From contig DAJPGA010000001.1 in NCBI GenBank assembly GCA_025992895.1, positions 1,692,501 through 1,756,500 of the forward strand: DNA of 64,000 nt, given 5' to 3'. Below, one piece after another: positions 44,740 through 54,284 of this stretch. The translations under genes were made by a program, and so were the position numbers. The stretch comes from Veillonellaceae bacterium (GTDB lineage: Bacteria; Bacillota; Negativicutes; Veillonellales; Dialisteraceae). Below the pieces are notes generated by a model. It worked only from the letters and a program-made list of their open reading frames with translations, searched no databases and was not told the origin of the DNA. How positions within the stretch are numbered: the stretch's first letter is position 1; every line of letters begins with the position of its first letter.

Positions 44740-47700
44740 TCAGTTCTCCTTCACATAATCCTGAATGGCTTCCACGTGATAATCATCTCCGGTCGATGCC
44801 ATGACGCGCAGTACTTCCTTGGCTGTATCCAGAGACGTAATACACGGGATAGCGAGTTCGACCGCAATGCGGCGGAGGTCATAGCCTTCCTGTTCGATCT
44901 GGCTTCCATAGGAAATCGTATTGAGTACCATGTCGACTTTGCCACGTTTCAGATACTTTTCGCAGTTTTCACCCTTTTCATGGATTTTCTTGATGATTTC
45001 AACCGGAATTCCAAGGTTCTGGAAATAGGAACCTGTACCGGATGTACAGATCAGATGATATCCAAGGTTGACGAACCCGCGGGCAAGTTCAGCCGTTTCG
45101 GGCTTATCGCGGTCGCTGACGGTAATCAGGACATTGCCATGAGATGGAACGGTAAGATGCGCAGCAACGACTGCTTTGTAAAGCGCTTCTTGATAGGTGT
45201 GTCCGATGCCCATGACTTCGCCGGTGGATTTCATTTCCGGCCCGAGCTTGATTTCAACAAGTCCCAGTTTAGAGAATGAGAATACCGGTGCTTTAACGGC
45301 TACATAGCCTTTGTCCGGTACAAGTCCGAGCGGAAGTCCTGTATCCTTCAGGGATTCACCAAGAGCGACTCTTGTTGCATATTCAACCATATTGATACCG
45401 GTAATTTTGCTCATGAATGGAACCGTACGGCTGGCTCTCGGATTGACTTCAATGACATAGACCTTGCCACTGACTACGATGAACTGGATATTGACGAGGC
45501 CCTTGACGTTCATGGCTCTTGCAATTCTTCCTGTGTAATCGGTCAGCGTTTCAATGATTTCCTGAGAGAGATGCTGCGGAGGATAAACAGCAATGGAGTC
45601 GCCGGAATGAACGCCGGAACGTTCAATCTGCTCCATGATGCCCGGGATGCAGACATCGACGCCGTCGGAAATAGCATCGACTTCCACTTCACGGCCGACC
45701 ATGTACTGGTCGATCAGGACTGGATGCTCATGAGATGCGACAACGGCTTCCTTCAGGTACTGTTTCAGTTCAGCCTGATCATAAACGATCTGCATGGCTC
45801 TTCCGCCAAGGACATAGCTTGGGCGGACAATCAGCGGATAATCAAGCTCCTCTGTCTTTGCCATAGCTTCTTCAACACTTTCAACAAGGCAGCCCTTCGG
45901 GCGTGCAATGCCAAGCTGGCCCATCAATGTGTCGAAGCGTTCACGGTCTTCTGCCATATCGATGGATTCATTGGAGGAACCGATAATGCGGATACCTCGT
46001 TTTGCCATCGGTGTTGCCAGGTTGATGGCAGTCTGTCCGCCGAACTGGCAGATGACGCCTTCCGGTTTTTCCTTATCGATGATTTCCATGACGTCCTGTT
46101 CTGTCAGTGGTTCAAAGTACAGGGAATCGGACGTATCAAAGTCGGTCGAAACGGTTTCCGGGTTGTTGTTGATGACGATGGATTTCTTTCCTGCTTTCCT
46201 GAGAGCCCAGGAAGCATGGACAGAGCAGTAGTCAAATTCGATGCCCTGCCCGATGCGGATCGGACCAGAGCCGAATACGACAACGGAACCCTTCCCCTGC
46301 GGTTTTACTTCGTCTTCTGCACCGTAGGTAGAGTAGTAATATGGCGTATGCGCTTCAAATTCAGCAGCGCAGGTATCGACCATCTTGAAGTCCGGATGCA
46401 CGTTGGCCTTTCTCTTGAAGTTTTCCACTTCCTTGGGAGTGACCTCGCAGAAATGCGCAATCGCTTCATCAGGCATCTGGATTCTCTTGGCAGCCCTGAG
46501 GGATTCGACCGTCAGTCCTTCTTTCATGAGGCGGCGTTCCATCATGATGATGTTTTGGATCTTGTAGATGAAGAAGAGGTCGATTCTTGTAATACGGTTG
46601 ATTTCTTCAGGTTCAATGCCTCTTCTGAGTGCTTCAGCGACGACAAAGATTCTTTCATTGTCAATGCGTCTCAATAGGCAGCGGATATCATAGAGGGACT
46701 GCCCGTCAAGCTTATCCAGGTGCAGGTAGCCGCCTCCGACTTCCAGGGAACGGAGTGCTTTAAGGAGAGCCCCTTCCAGTGTACGGTCGAGTGCCATGAC
46801 TTCGCCGGTTGCCTTCATCTGTGTTCCAATTTCACGGTCAGCAAGCGTGAACTTTTCAAACGGCCATCTTGGGAATTTGCATACAACATAGTCGATGGAT
46901 GGTTCAAAACATGCTTTTGTATTCCCTGTAATAGCATTGGTAATTTCATCAAGATGCATGCCAAGGGCAATCTTTGCTGCTACCTTGGCAATCGGATATC
47001 CGGTTGCTTTCGATGCCAGAGCCGATGAACGACTGACACGCGGATTGACTTCGATAACGTAGTACTGATTCGTCTTGGTATCAAGGCCGTACTGCACATT
47101 GCAGCCGCCTTCGATGCGGAGGTAGCGGATGATATCAAGGGAAGCTGTACGGAGCATCTGGTACTGCTGGTCTGTCAGAGTCTGCGTAGGAGCAACGACG
47201 ATGGAATCGCCGGTATGAACACCGACCGGGTCGATATTTTCCATAGCGCAGACGATAATGCAGTTATCGGCGCCGTCTCTCATGACTTCGAATTCTACTT
47301 CTTTCCAGCCGGCGATGCTGCGTTCAACCAGAATCTGGCTGATTGGAGAAAGCTTAATACCGCGGTTGGCAATTTCTTCCATTTCGTAGCGGTCATGCGC
47401 AATGCCGCCTCCAGTGCCGCCCAGGGTATAAGCAGGACGGATGATGACCGGATATCCGATCTTATCTGCGAAAGCGACAGCAGGTTCCAGGTCTTCGAAA
47501 ATTTCTGATTCAGGAACCGGCTGATGGATTTCTTCCATAGCTTCCTTAAAGAGTTCTCTGTCTTCTGCATGCTTGATTGCATGGAGGGAAGAACCGAGAA
47601 GCTTTACATTATACTTGTCCAGCACACCTGCATCAGCAAGCTCAACAGCCATGTTGAGACCGACCTGTCCGCCAAGTGTGGCAAGAAGGGCATCCGGACG

Positions 47701-47940
47701 TTCTTTCTTGATGACTTCCGTTACGAATGGGAGCGTAATCGGTTCGATATATACACGGTCAGCGATATCTACATCGGTCATGATTGTGGATGGATTGCTG
47801 TTGACAAGAACGACTTCCACGCCTTCTTCTCTAAGGGAGCGGCAGGCCTGTGTACCTGCATAGTCAAACTCTGCAGCCTGTCCGATGACAATAGGACCAG
47901 AGCCAATGACGAGAACTTTTTTCACATCTTTATTTATCAT
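44740..47940 (-). CDS. carB: Carbamoyl-phosphate synthase, large subunit
   Basis: A 1066-residue ATP-grasp enzyme with the internal duplication expected: [21 protein letters not shown] at the start and [20 protein letters not shown] near 555 (quoted in parts: [30 protein letters not shown]), two ATP-grasp cores, an oligomerisation domain around 400-550 and a C-terminal allosteric MGS-like domain from about 935. It makes carbamoyl phosphate for pyrimidines (and arginine if present). The start at 47940 has GGAGGAG upstream and overlaps carA by 11 bases; a frame extending another 67 codons runs antisense-free through carA and is rejected. Confidence 0.96.
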   Translation of the reverse strand: MINKDVKKVLVIGSGPIVIGQAAEFDYAGTQACRSLREEGVEVVLVNSNPSTIMTDVDIADRVYIEPITLPFVTEVIKKERPDALLATLGGQVGLNMAVELADAGVLDKYNVKLLGSSLHAIKHAEDRELFKEAMEEIHQPVPESEIFEDLEPAVAFADKIGYPVIIRPAYTLGGTGGGIAHDRYEMEEIANRGIKLSPISQILVERSIAGWKEVEFEVMRDGADNCIIVCAMENIDPVGVHTGDSIVVAPTQTLTDQQYQMLRTASLDIIRYLRIEGGCNVQYGLDTKTNQYYVIEVNPRVSRSSALASKATGYPIAKVAAKIALGMHLDEITNAITGNTKACFEPSIDYVVCKFPRWPFEKFTLADREIGTQMKATGEVMALDRTLEGALLKALRSLEVGGGYLHLDKLDGQSLYDIRCLLRRIDNERIFVVAEALRRGIEPEEINRITRIDLFFIYKIQNIIMMERRLMKEGLTVESLRAAKRIQMPDEAIAHFCEVTPKEVENFKRKANVHPDFKMVDTCAAEFEAHTPYYYSTYGAEDEVKPQGKGSVVVFGSGPIRIGQGIEFDYCSVHASWALRKAGKKSIVINNNPETVSTDFDTSDSLYFEPLTEQDVMEIIDKEKPEGVICQFGGQTAINLATPMAKRGIRIIGSSNESIDMAEDRERFDTLMGQLGIARPKGCLVESVEEAMAKTEELDYPLIVRPSYVLGGRAMQIVYDQAELKQYLKEAVVASHEHPVLIDQYMVGREVEVDAISDGVDVCIPGIMEQIERSGVHSGDSIAVYPPQHLSQEIIETLTDYTGRIARAMNVKGLVNIQFIVVSGKVYVIEVNPRASRTVPFMSKITGINMVEYATRVALGESLKDTGLPLGLVPDKGYVAVKAPVFSFSKLGLVEIKLGPEMKSTGEVMGIGHTYQEALYKAVVAAHLTVPSHGNVLITVSDRDKPETAELARGFVNLGYHLICTSGTGSYFQNLGIPVEIIKKIHEKGENCEKYLKRGKVDMVLNTISYGSQIEQEGYDLRRIAVELAIPCITSLDTAKEVLRVMASTGDDYHVEAIQDYVKEN

Positions 47941-49000
47941 TTTTGAACTCCTCCATGGCCTTCGTAAATTCAGCAAAGAGATAGAAGTTATCCTTCGGTC
48001 CGGGTGAAGCTTCTGGATGATACTGCACTGCCTGAATCGGAAGTGTCTTATGGCGGATGCCTTCAATGGTTCCGTCGTTGACGCTTCTGTGTGTGACTTC
48101 AATGCAATCGGGCAGTCCTTCATCGGAAACTGCATAACCATGGTTCTGGCTCGTGATATATACGCGGCCGGTTCTGAGGTCCTTGACCGGGTGGTTGGAT
48201 CCCCTGTGTCCGAAAGGCAGCTTAAAGGTATGAGCGCCTAAGGCTGTGGAGAGCATCTGGATTCCCAGGCAGATACCGAAAATCGGCTTCTTTCCGATCA
48301 GTTTCTTAACTGTTTCAACGACATATGGCACGTCCTGCGGATCTCCTGGCCCCGGCGAAAGGAAAATTCCGTCCGGATCGGATGCGAGAAGTTCCTCAGC
48401 TGTTGTGTGGGCCGGGAATACATGCACTGTGCAGTCATTGGCCGCCAGACTGACAAGAATATTCTTCTTCAGTCCGCAGTCAAGAAGGGATACCTGGTAC
48501 TTGCCGTCCCCGTATGTATATGGATAAGCGGTCGTTACTCTTTCAACCTGATTCTTGTGCATCGGTTTTGCCAGAGCTTCCTGAATGAAATCTTCGCCTC
48601 TGTCGGCAGAAACGATGACAGCTTTCATGACACCCTGTGTGCGGACCATTCTTGTAACCGCTCTTGTATCTACGTTGTAGAGGCATGGCACATGGTATCT
48701 TTCAATGAAATCCGTAATCTTTTCCTTGCATTCCCAGTTGCTCGGATGCTCTGCGATCTGATCCAGAACATATCCTGCAGCAGCCGGTTTCCTGTTCTGC
48801 ATGAAAAGATCATTTGCACCGTAGTTGCCGATCAGCGGATATGTCAGCGTCAGGATCTGTCCTTCATAAGACGGATCCGTGAAGCATTCCTGGTATCCTG
48901 TCATGCCCGTATTGAATACGAGCTCTCCCATTCCTTCTACTGTTCCCAGGAGATCACCCTCGAAGCGGGCGCCGTTTTCTAAAACCAAGAGGCCTTTCAT
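47930..49000 (-). CDS. carA: Carbamoyl-phosphate synthase, small (glutaminase) subunit
   Basis: A 356-residue protein. The N-terminal carA-specific domain shows [17 protein letters not shown] near 28; the class I glutaminase has the nucleophile in [10 protein letters not shown] near 243 and the His-Glu pair in [10 protein letters not shown] near 325. It supplies ammonia to CarB. The start overlaps pyrC by four bases. Confidence 0.96.
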   Translation of the reverse strand: MKGLLVLENGARFEGDLLGTVEGMGELVFNTGMTGYQECFTDPSYEGQILTLTYPLIGNYGANDLFMQNRKPAAAGYVLDQIAEHPSNWECKEKITDFIERYHVPCLYNVDTRAVTRMVRTQGVMKAVIVSADRGEDFIQEALAKPMHKNQVERVTTAYPYTYGDGKYQVSLLDCGLKKNILVSLAANDCTVHVFPAHTTAEELLASDPDGIFLSPGPGDPQDVPYVVETVKKLIGKKPIFGICLGIQMLSTALGAHTFKLPFGHRGSNHPVKDLRTGRVYITSQNHGYAVSDEGLPDCIEVTHRSVNDGTIEGIRHKTLPIQAVQYHPEASPGPKDNFYLFAEFTKAMEEFKNDK

Positions 49001-50286
49001 TTCAGTACCTTCCCTTCCTTCATGACAATCTCTCCATCTACGACTGTAAGCACAGCCCTGCCCTTCAAAGTCAGTCCTTCATAAGGCGTGAAAAGTGATT
49101 TCGTATAAAGTTCATTTCCATGAACTGTCCATTCCTTGTCCGGATCGATGACGACAATATCGGCAGCAGCTCCTTCTTCAAGAACTCCTCCTTCTACGCC
49201 AAGGAGACGTGCCGGATTGACGCTCATGAGTTCAATAAGGCGGTCAATCGTAAATCCGTTGTTGTGGCAAAGAACCGTCAGTGCAGAAGCAAGAGACGTT
49301 TCCAGCCCTGCAATGCCGTTAGGCGCACAGTTGAAAGGAACATCCTTTTCTTCGTTGCAGTGCGGCGCATGATCGGTAATGATGGCATCGATTGTGCCAT
49401 CCTTCAATCCTTCAATCAGAGCCTGCCTGTCGTCTTCCGTGCGGATTGGCGGTGCCATCTTGAAGGAAGACTCATAATTCTTCAGCCATTCATCTGTAAA
49501 GTAGAGATGCTGGGATGTGACTTCCGTGGTGCAGTTCACATGCTTCGCCTTGGCCTCGCGGATCAGTTCCACTGCCTTTGCACTGCTGACGTGGGCGATA
49601 TGGATATGGCATCCCGTCATTTCTGACAGAAGGAGATCTCTTGCTACTGCGATATCTTCCCCGGCTGCCGGTCTTCCGGTCATGCCCATTGCATAAGATA
49701 CCTTTCCTTCATTCATGAAACCGCCGGAGCACATGGTTGCATCTTCTGCGTGGTCGATAACCATCTTGTGCAGCATGTCTGCATATTCCATAGCCCTTCG
49801 CATGAAGTTTGCGCTTTCTACATAATGGCCGTCATCAGAGAAAGCGGCTGCGCCTTCGGCTGCCATGTCTCCCATTTCAGAGAGCTGCTTCCCTTCCAGA
49901 TTTTTAGAAAGAGCACCGATGACGCTGACCTTGACGACACCGCATTCATCGACGCGTCTCAGCACATCCCTGAAGACTGCTGCATTATCGATGACAGGCT
50001 TTGTGTTGGCCATTGTTGCGACACGCGTGATGCCGCCTGCGGCTGCTGCCTGCGTGCCTGTGTGAATATCTTCCTTGGCTTCCTGTCCGGGTTCACGGAG
50101 ATGGACGTGCATATCAATGAGCCCTGGTGCGACAAACAAGCCATTTGCATCATAAACTTCTGCGCCTTCTGTATCTGCAGTCCCGCCAATGGAGAGGATT
50201 TTTCCATTTTCTATGACAATGTCGCCTTTTTCATGCTGCTTTCTGGCAGGATTTACAATGATTCCGTTTTTAATGACCAGCTTCAA
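48997..50286 (-). CDS. pyrC: Dihydroorotase
   Basis: A 429-residue class I amidohydrolase. The metal motif DMHVHLREPGQE is near residue 58, the second His pair in IHIAHVSSAKA near 230, and DHAPH with the catalytic Asp near 303. It closes carbamoyl-aspartate to dihydroorotate. The start is a TTG at 50286 (9 bases after GGAGG), giving a 17-base overlap with pyrB; the protein begins LKLVIKNGIIVNPA, the normal N-terminus. Confidence 0.95.
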   Translation of the reverse strand: MKLVIKNGIIVNPARKQHEKGDIVIENGKILSIGGTADTEGAEVYDANGLFVAPGLIDMHVHLREPGQEAKEDIHTGTQAAAAGGITRVATMANTKPVIDNAAVFRDVLRRVDECGVVKVSVIGALSKNLEGKQLSEMGDMAAEGAAAFSDDGHYVESANFMRRAMEYADMLHKMVIDHAEDATMCSGGFMNEGKVSYAMGMTGRPAAGEDIAVARDLLLSEMTGCHIHIAHVSSAKAVELIREAKAKHVNCTTEVTSQHLYFTDEWLKNYESSFKMAPPIRTEDDRQALIEGLKDGTIDAIITDHAPHCNEEKDVPFNCAPNGIAGLETSLASALTVLCHNNGFTIDRLIELMSVNPARLLGVEGGVLEEGAAADIVVIDPDKEWTVHGNELYTKSLFTPYEGLTLKGRAVLTVVDGEIVMKEGKVLK

Positions 50287-51235
50287 TGTCTTTGCCCTCC
50301 GTCAGTGTCAAATACTCCAATGCCATACGCACTGCTACGCCGTTTCTTACTTCTTCCTGAATCCAGGATGCTTCATCGTAAGCCACATCATATCCGATTT
50401 CTATGCCACGGTTCATCGGGCCCGGATGGATGATGGCCACATCCTTCTTGCAAAGCTCCTGTCTCTTCTTGTTGATACCGAAGAGACGTGCATATTCTCT
50501 TGTTGTCGGAATGAATCCGCCCGCGGCTCTTTCAAGCTGGATGCGAAGAATATTGATCGCATCAGCATCCCTTAATGCATCTTCAAGATTGTCATCAACG
50601 ATGACCCCCATTGACTCGAGTTCCTTGGGAACCAAAGTGCACGGGCCCACGAGATGTACTTCGGCCCCCAGCTTCGTAAACCCGTAAATATCGCTTCGCG
50701 CAACGCGGGAGTGGAGAATGTCGCCAATGATGACATACTTCATTCCTTTGATATTCTTGCCTGCTTCCTTTAATGTGAAAAGTTCGAGCAGCGCCTGCGT
50801 CGGATGAGCATGCGCGCCATCGCCTGCATTGATGACAACAGGCACCTTGACCTTGGGGCTCATTACTTTGGATGCAAAAAGAGCGGCACCCTCTGACGAA
50901 TCACGAATAATCACTGCATCTACTCCCATAGCGGAAACAGTAAGCAATGTATCTCGCATGCTTTCACCTTTCGTCATCGAGCTGCCGCTCTTTGTAATAT
51001 TGATAACATCGGCTCCCAGGTATTTACCGGCAAGCTCGAAAGAACTGCGTGTTCTCGTTGATGCCTCAGAAAACACTGTCACAATGGATTTACCTTTCAG
51101 GAAATCCCGCTTTTTGTTATCAGACAGTACAATTTTTTTCATCTGTGCTGCCACTTCCAGAATCCGTTCAATTTCCCCGGCTGTAAAATCCTGCAGTCCG
51201 AGGACAGAACGGCCTTTGAGCGAAATCGCGTTCAT
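50270..51235 (-). CDS. pyrB: Aspartate carbamoyltransferase, catalytic subunit
   Basis: A 321-residue ATCase chain. The carbamoyl-phosphate motif FSEASTRTRSSFE is near residue 54 and NAGDGAHAHPTQALLELFT near 131; the aspartate domain ends with HPGPMNRGIEI near 270. No pyrI regulatory chain is adjacent, as in the Bacillus-type enzyme. The start at 51235 has AAGGAGG upstream; the frame extends 25 codons more into the promoter. First gene of the pyr operon. Confidence 0.96.
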   Translation of the reverse strand: MNAISLKGRSVLGLQDFTAGEIERILEVAAQMKKIVLSDNKKRDFLKGKSIVTVFSEASTRTRSSFELAGKYLGADVINITKSGSSMTKGESMRDTLLTVSAMGVDAVIIRDSSEGAALFASKVMSPKVKVPVVINAGDGAHAHPTQALLELFTLKEAGKNIKGMKYVIIGDILHSRVARSDIYGFTKLGAEVHLVGPCTLVPKELESMGVIVDDNLEDALRDADAINILRIQLERAAGGFIPTTREYARLFGINKKRQELCKKDVAIIHPGPMNRGIEIGYDVAYDEASWIQEEVRNGVAVRMALEYLTLTEGKDIEAGH

Positions 51236-51275
51236 GCCGGCCTCCTTAAAAACAACAAAATATGATATCTTTATA

Positions 51276-51304
51276 ATCTTAAAAGGTATACTCCGGTTTT
51301 TCAA
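51276..51304 (-). promoter_or_regulatory. Promoter of the pyr operon
   Basis: Minus strand TTGAAA, 17-base spacer, TAAGAT. The short leader (about 35 bases) contains no PyrR-type attenuator that I can see. Confidence 0.6.
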
Positions 51305-51357
51305 TAGCAAAATTGTTAAATTTTCATTATAGAAAAATCCAGCTGCCTAAAGACCTC

Positions 51358-53010
51358 CTAATTTTCGTTGGATTGTCCCTTATTACCGGCAGAAAAACGG
51401 ACAGCCGCATGAATGGTTCTTGCAAAAGCAGGCGGAATTTCATTTTCCGTCAGCCTCTTCCCCAGAGCGCGCCCTATGATAACGCCTTTATTCCCATAGA
51501 GCCAGGCAAAGTAATAGAACTCCTGCGCTTTCTCATCTCTTGGATTAATATTCTTCAGCTTCTTTGGCGGATAAAAGCCCTTCGGAACACCCAGCTTGGC
51601 TCCTGCTTTCTTGATCAGCGCAGAGCTTACGACATCCCCCGCTTCTTCAATATCCCCGATGACGTCATCAAGAAGCTTTCGTTTCCCATGTGACAGGCAG
51701 GATTTTACGACATCCATTTCAAAACAAATATAGTCTGTATAAAAGACATACGGAGAATGGTGCCTTGATCCCATGACATCCCTGTCATAGAGGCATACGG
51801 CCGGTATGTGGAAACGGCGGATCAATTCAGCAATCTTTGAAATGGAACTTTCTCCCCGTGCATTGATGAGGCAGATCCCATGATAATCAAACTGTACGCC
51901 GAGGGTCTTTGCAAAATAGCCGAAGGAACCGTATTCCGTCTCTCCTTCGACAAGGATCGTGCAGCGGGAGTAAAGGGCTTCCTTCACTTCCGGAAAATGC
52001 ATGATCAGATGCTTTTCTATTTCACTGTCAAAATGGAAGGAAGAACCGCAGGCAGCACGTACCATTTCCTTATCATCCCTGTACATGCGGATAATCTTCC
52101 GGTAGTCATTGATAAGGGCATCCGTAGAATGAGTGACGACAAAGAGCTGCCCATCCAGTCCATCCACACCAAGAAGGTTCTGTACAAGCTTCAAGAAGAA
52201 ACTTTCCTTGTTATTCAGGATGGAACGGCAGAATGCCAGAAGAGCACGCTGGATGTATGGATGCAGATGGAGCTCGGGTTCATCGATATTCACAATGACC
52301 GGAAGAAGACGCGTTCCGTCATTCTTCGTCATGATGATATTCTCAAAAGAAATCGCACGGCTTTCCCGTTTTTCCCGCATCAGCACAAGAAGCGAAACCC
52401 CCACGGCAATCATCAGCTTCATCGTGGAATCATAAGAAGTACCGGAAATCTGCGCACCGAAAATTTCACTAAAAAGAACCAGCGCGGCCTTATGAGGATC
52501 ATCTTTTGGAAGGGAAATGGAAAAACCTCTTTCGTTCATCATGCGTTCCACTTCTTCCACAGCCTCCGGGCCATAGGAAAGATATTCGTAGAAGATGCTG
52601 ATCGTCCTGCCGGCCAGATTGTCATCCAGCATATTTTTAGGAATTTCAGAGAGAGCAAAATCCAGGCAGAAAAGGCAGCGCATGTATTCAAGAGGAAGCG
52701 TTTCCCCTGTATCCATATTGTAAAGACGCGGCACAATTTCCCGGACAGACTGTTTAAGCTCGATCCGGATGGAATCATTGCCGCCTTCGTCTTTTGTCGT
52801 CAAATCAAAGGTAACCCGTATCGGAAGATCCGGATCCAGAAAATCTGCTTCCTTGAATCCATATCCGTGCGTAGCCGATTTCAGAAGGCTCAGGAAATTA
52901 CTCTTCCCTATATTATTGTCCCCTACAATATAATTGACCTGGCTGTCGAAATGAAAACTTACATTTTGAAACGTCCTGTAATTTTCCACAGTCATTCCTG
53001 AAATAAACAT
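51358..53010 (-). CDS. OLD-family ATPase with TOPRIM nuclease domain
   Basis: A 550-residue overcoming-lysogenisation-defect type protein. The N-terminal SMC-like ATPase has Walker A VGDNNIGKSNFL near residue 28, Walker B NIDEPELHLHP near 236 and the H-loop VVTHSTDALI near 290. The C-terminal TOPRIM domain shows ILVEGETEYGSF near 355 and the metal-binding YDRDV near 407. OLD proteins are nucleases active in phage defence and recombination. No UvrD-like helicase gene (Gabija GajB) is beside it, so it belongs with the stand-alone class 1. AAGGAGGGAG precedes the ATG. The gene lies 122 bases upstream of pyrB in the same direction; function in this host is unknown. Confidence 0.85.
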   Translation of the reverse strand: MFISGMTVENYRTFQNVSFHFDSQVNYIVGDNNIGKSNFLSLLKSATHGYGFKEADFLDPDLPIRVTFDLTTKDEGGNDSIRIELKQSVREIVPRLYNMDTGETLPLEYMRCLFCLDFALSEIPKNMLDDNLAGRTISIFYEYLSYGPEAVEEVERMMNERGFSISLPKDDPHKAALVLFSEIFGAQISGTSYDSTMKLMIAVGVSLLVLMREKRESRAISFENIIMTKNDGTRLLPVIVNIDEPELHLHPYIQRALLAFCRSILNNKESFFLKLVQNLLGVDGLDGQLFVVTHSTDALINDYRKIIRMYRDDKEMVRAACGSSFHFDSEIEKHLIMHFPEVKEALYSRCTILVEGETEYGSFGYFAKTLGVQFDYHGICLINARGESSISKIAELIRRFHIPAVCLYDRDVMGSRHHSPYVFYTDYICFEMDVVKSCLSHGKRKLLDDVIGDIEEAGDVVSSALIKKAGAKLGVPKGFYPPKKLKNINPRDEKAQEFYYFAWLYGNKGVIIGRALGKRLTENEIPPAFARTIHAAVRFSAGNKGQSNEN

Positions 53011-53095
53011 AATCTCCCTCCTTGCCGGCATAGCTTTTCTTTTATTATACCATCATTAGAGCCCCTTCTCATTGCTCCTGTTTTATTTACTTACG

Positions 53096-53124
53096 AAAAA
53101 AGACCTCAAAAGAGGTCTTTTTTT
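53096..53124 (-). terminator. Terminator ending the candidate sRNA
   Basis: AAGACCTC/GAGGTCTT stem (53100-53107, 53112-53119) with an AAAA loop; six T follow on the minus strand and five or more on the plus strand. Confidence 0.88.
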
Positions 53125-53314
53125 CAAGAATCGGAATCCGGATACATCCCGCGCCCGTAACAAGAAAAGGATGGGATAAAAACAATTACGGCCGCGAGGG
53201 AAGAGAAAGGAAGTGTTAAATCAATCGGATTCCGCTTCCGTTCTGTCTGTGCAGCAGCCGTTTCCCGGATATCATGTTTCCGGGAATGGCTGTTCACAGC
53301 ATCCTTTTTCTTAC
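53096..53314 (-). ncRNA. Candidate small regulatory RNA, about 220 nt, unassigned family
   Basis: An extended -10 promoter on the minus strand (53321-53349) leads into a stretch with no plausible gene but strong secondary structure, ending in a strong terminator. Hairpin 1: CTGTG, CAGCC and CCCGG pair in nested order with CCGGG, GGCTG and CACAG (53299-53247). A 9-bp stem CGGAATCCG/CGGATTCCG (53234-53226 with 53140-53132) encloses a second stem CGCGGCCGTAA/TTACGGGCGCG (one mismatch). Two unpaired C/U-rich segments, CACUUCCUUUCUCUUCCCU and AUCCCAUCCUUUUCUUG, resemble anti-Shine-Dalgarno seed regions. A diverged 6S RNA is the main alternative. No Rfam search was possible. Confidence 0.65.
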
Positions 53315-53320
53315 ATCTTT

Positions 53321-53349
53321 ATTATATCACTTTATAGAAATTTTATCAT
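53321..53349 (-). promoter_or_regulatory. Promoter of the candidate sRNA
   Basis: Minus strand ATGATA, 17-base spacer ending in TGA, TATAAT; the TG makes it an extended -10. Confidence 0.6.
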
Positions 53350-53361
53350 TTATAACATGTA

Positions 53362-53487
53362 TATAATAAATTTCTTTCATTTTAATTTAGTTTAGTTATT
53401 TTTATACCAGGTCATCATTCCTGCCAGGTTCTTCACATGCAGGCTTAAGAACACTAAGGCAGGCCCCGTACCTGCTTTTTTCTCCTT
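53362..53487 (+). other. Structured AT-rich/GC-hairpin element with alternative pairings
   Basis: After a TATAAT at 53362-53367 (poor -35), the plus strand contains CCTGCC (53420-53425), GTTCTT/AAGAAC nested inside, and GGCAGG (53458-53463). GGCAGG can pair either with the upstream CCTGCC or, as GCAGG, with CCTGC at 53470-53474, which is followed by TTTTTT. That is the geometry of a terminator/antiterminator switch or a very short RNA, but no plus-strand gene follows. Confidence 0.4.
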
Positions 53488-53533
53488 ACGAGCCTGCAGT
53501 TTCTATGCAAAATACCATCGATTCTACGGCAAT

Positions 53534-53579
53534 AAAAGACTGCAACAAAATGTACATACATTTCATCGCAGTCTTTTTA
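53534..53579 (-). terminator. Terminator of ybaK (long-hairpin repeat, copy C)
   Basis: AAAAGACTGC/GCAGTCTTTTT with inner ACAAAATGTACATACATTT pairing; T-tracts on both strands. Related in sequence to the hairpins at 31.9 and 60.6 kb. Confidence 0.85.
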
Positions 53580-53614
53580 CTGCACAAAACAGATTTTCAT
53601 AAAGCTCCTGTATT

Positions 53615-54100
53615 TTATTTCTGCGTCAGATCGGCTGTCTCCGCATGAACCAGTTCTACAAGATCTTTCGGTGCAATCAGTACCTGGCGTCCTCTCTGGC
53701 CCGCGCTGATGCTGATCCGCTCATGATTGTAGCAGCTTTCATCAATATAGGTAGGAAATTCCTTCTTCATACCAATCGGCGAGCATCCGCCCCGGATGTA
53801 TCCGGTCAGCCCCGGAAGTTCCTTGACATGAATCATTTCGACACTCTTGTTTCCACTTACACGGGCCGCTGCTTTCAAATCGATTTCCTTTTCAGAAGGA
53901 AGACAGAAAACAACCGGGCCTGTCTTATCCCCCTTGGTGACGATTGTCTTGAATACCATATCTGCATCATAGCCTAACGCTGCAGCTGCATGAACGCCGG
54001 AAAGGTCCTCTTCCGTGTAATCGTAGGACTTTGTGTCATAATCAATTTTCTCTTTATCCAGAATTCTCATCACATTGGTCTTTTTTTCTTTTTTCGCCAT
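53615..54100 (-). CDS. ybaK: Cys-tRNA(Pro)/Cys-tRNA(Cys) deacylase, YbaK/EbsC type
   Basis: A 161-residue trans-editing protein related to the ProRS INS domain. It has YDADMVFKTIVTKGDK near 44 with the conserved Lys of the active site, FCLPSEKEIDLKAAAR, and RGGCSPIGMKKEFPTYID near 104 (the GGxSPxG motif). It hydrolyses Cys mischarged on tRNA-Pro. AGAGGT precedes the ATG. Monocistronic, located beside a tRNA cluster. Confidence 0.92.
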   Translation of the reverse strand: MAKKEKKTNVMRILDKEKIDYDTKSYDYTEEDLSGVHAAAALGYDADMVFKTIVTKGDKTGPVVFCLPSEKEIDLKAAARVSGNKSVEMIHVKELPGLTGYIRGGCSPIGMKKEFPTYIDESCYNHERISISAGQRGRQVLIAPKDLVELVHAETADLTQK

Positions 54101-54129
54101 GATAATTACCTCTGATAAATGTTTTTATA

Positions 54130-54161
54130 AATTAAAAGGGCCGGAGCACAAAGCTCCGGCC
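54130..54161 (-). terminator. Terminator of the tRNA-Asp-Gly-Cys-Leu cluster
   Basis: GGCCGGAGC/GCTCCGGCC perfect 9-bp stem (54139-54147, 54153-54161), followed on the minus strand by CTTTTAATTT. Confidence 0.85.
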
Positions 54162-54176
54162 TGTTTGATTCTTGAT

Positions 54177-54265
54177 TGGTGCCGAGGACCGGAATCGAAC
54201 CGGTACGAATCTCACGATTCGAGGGATTTTAAGTCCCTTGCGTCTGCCAGTTCCGCCACCCCGGC
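54177..54265 (-). tRNA. tRNA-Leu (anticodon UAA)
   Basis: Class II tRNA with long variable arm (CGAATCGTGAGATTCG), anticodon stem AGGGA/TCCCT with loop CTTAAAA, T-arm CCGGTTCGATTCCGG, encoded CCA. Last of the four-gene cluster; as a UNN reader it is a substrate for MiaA/MiaB. Confidence 0.96.
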
Positions 54266-54284
54266 AGGTAACTTTTAAAAAATA

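Noticed and set aside
45571..46677. Long plus-strand frames over carB (also 44485-45279)
   Set aside because: Antisense shadows caused by codon bias; carB is unambiguous.
47941..48141. N-terminal extension of carB by 67 codons
   Set aside because: It lies inside carA in another frame; the RBS and family N-terminus ([16 protein letters not shown]) fix the start at 47940.
51236..51357. PyrR attenuator in the pyr leader
   Set aside because: The leader is only about 35 bases after the promoter and has no terminator or PyrR-type binding loop.
51880..53001. A 373-residue plus-strand frame over the OLD gene
   Set aside because: Runs opposite a protein with complete Walker and TOPRIM motifs; no motif or RBS of its own.
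53400..53490. 4.5S/SRP RNA, suggested by ACCAGGTCA and AAGGCAGG
   Set aside because: The conserved GGAAG tetraloop core with flanking asymmetric bulge (CAGGTCCGGAAGGAAGCAGC) is absent.
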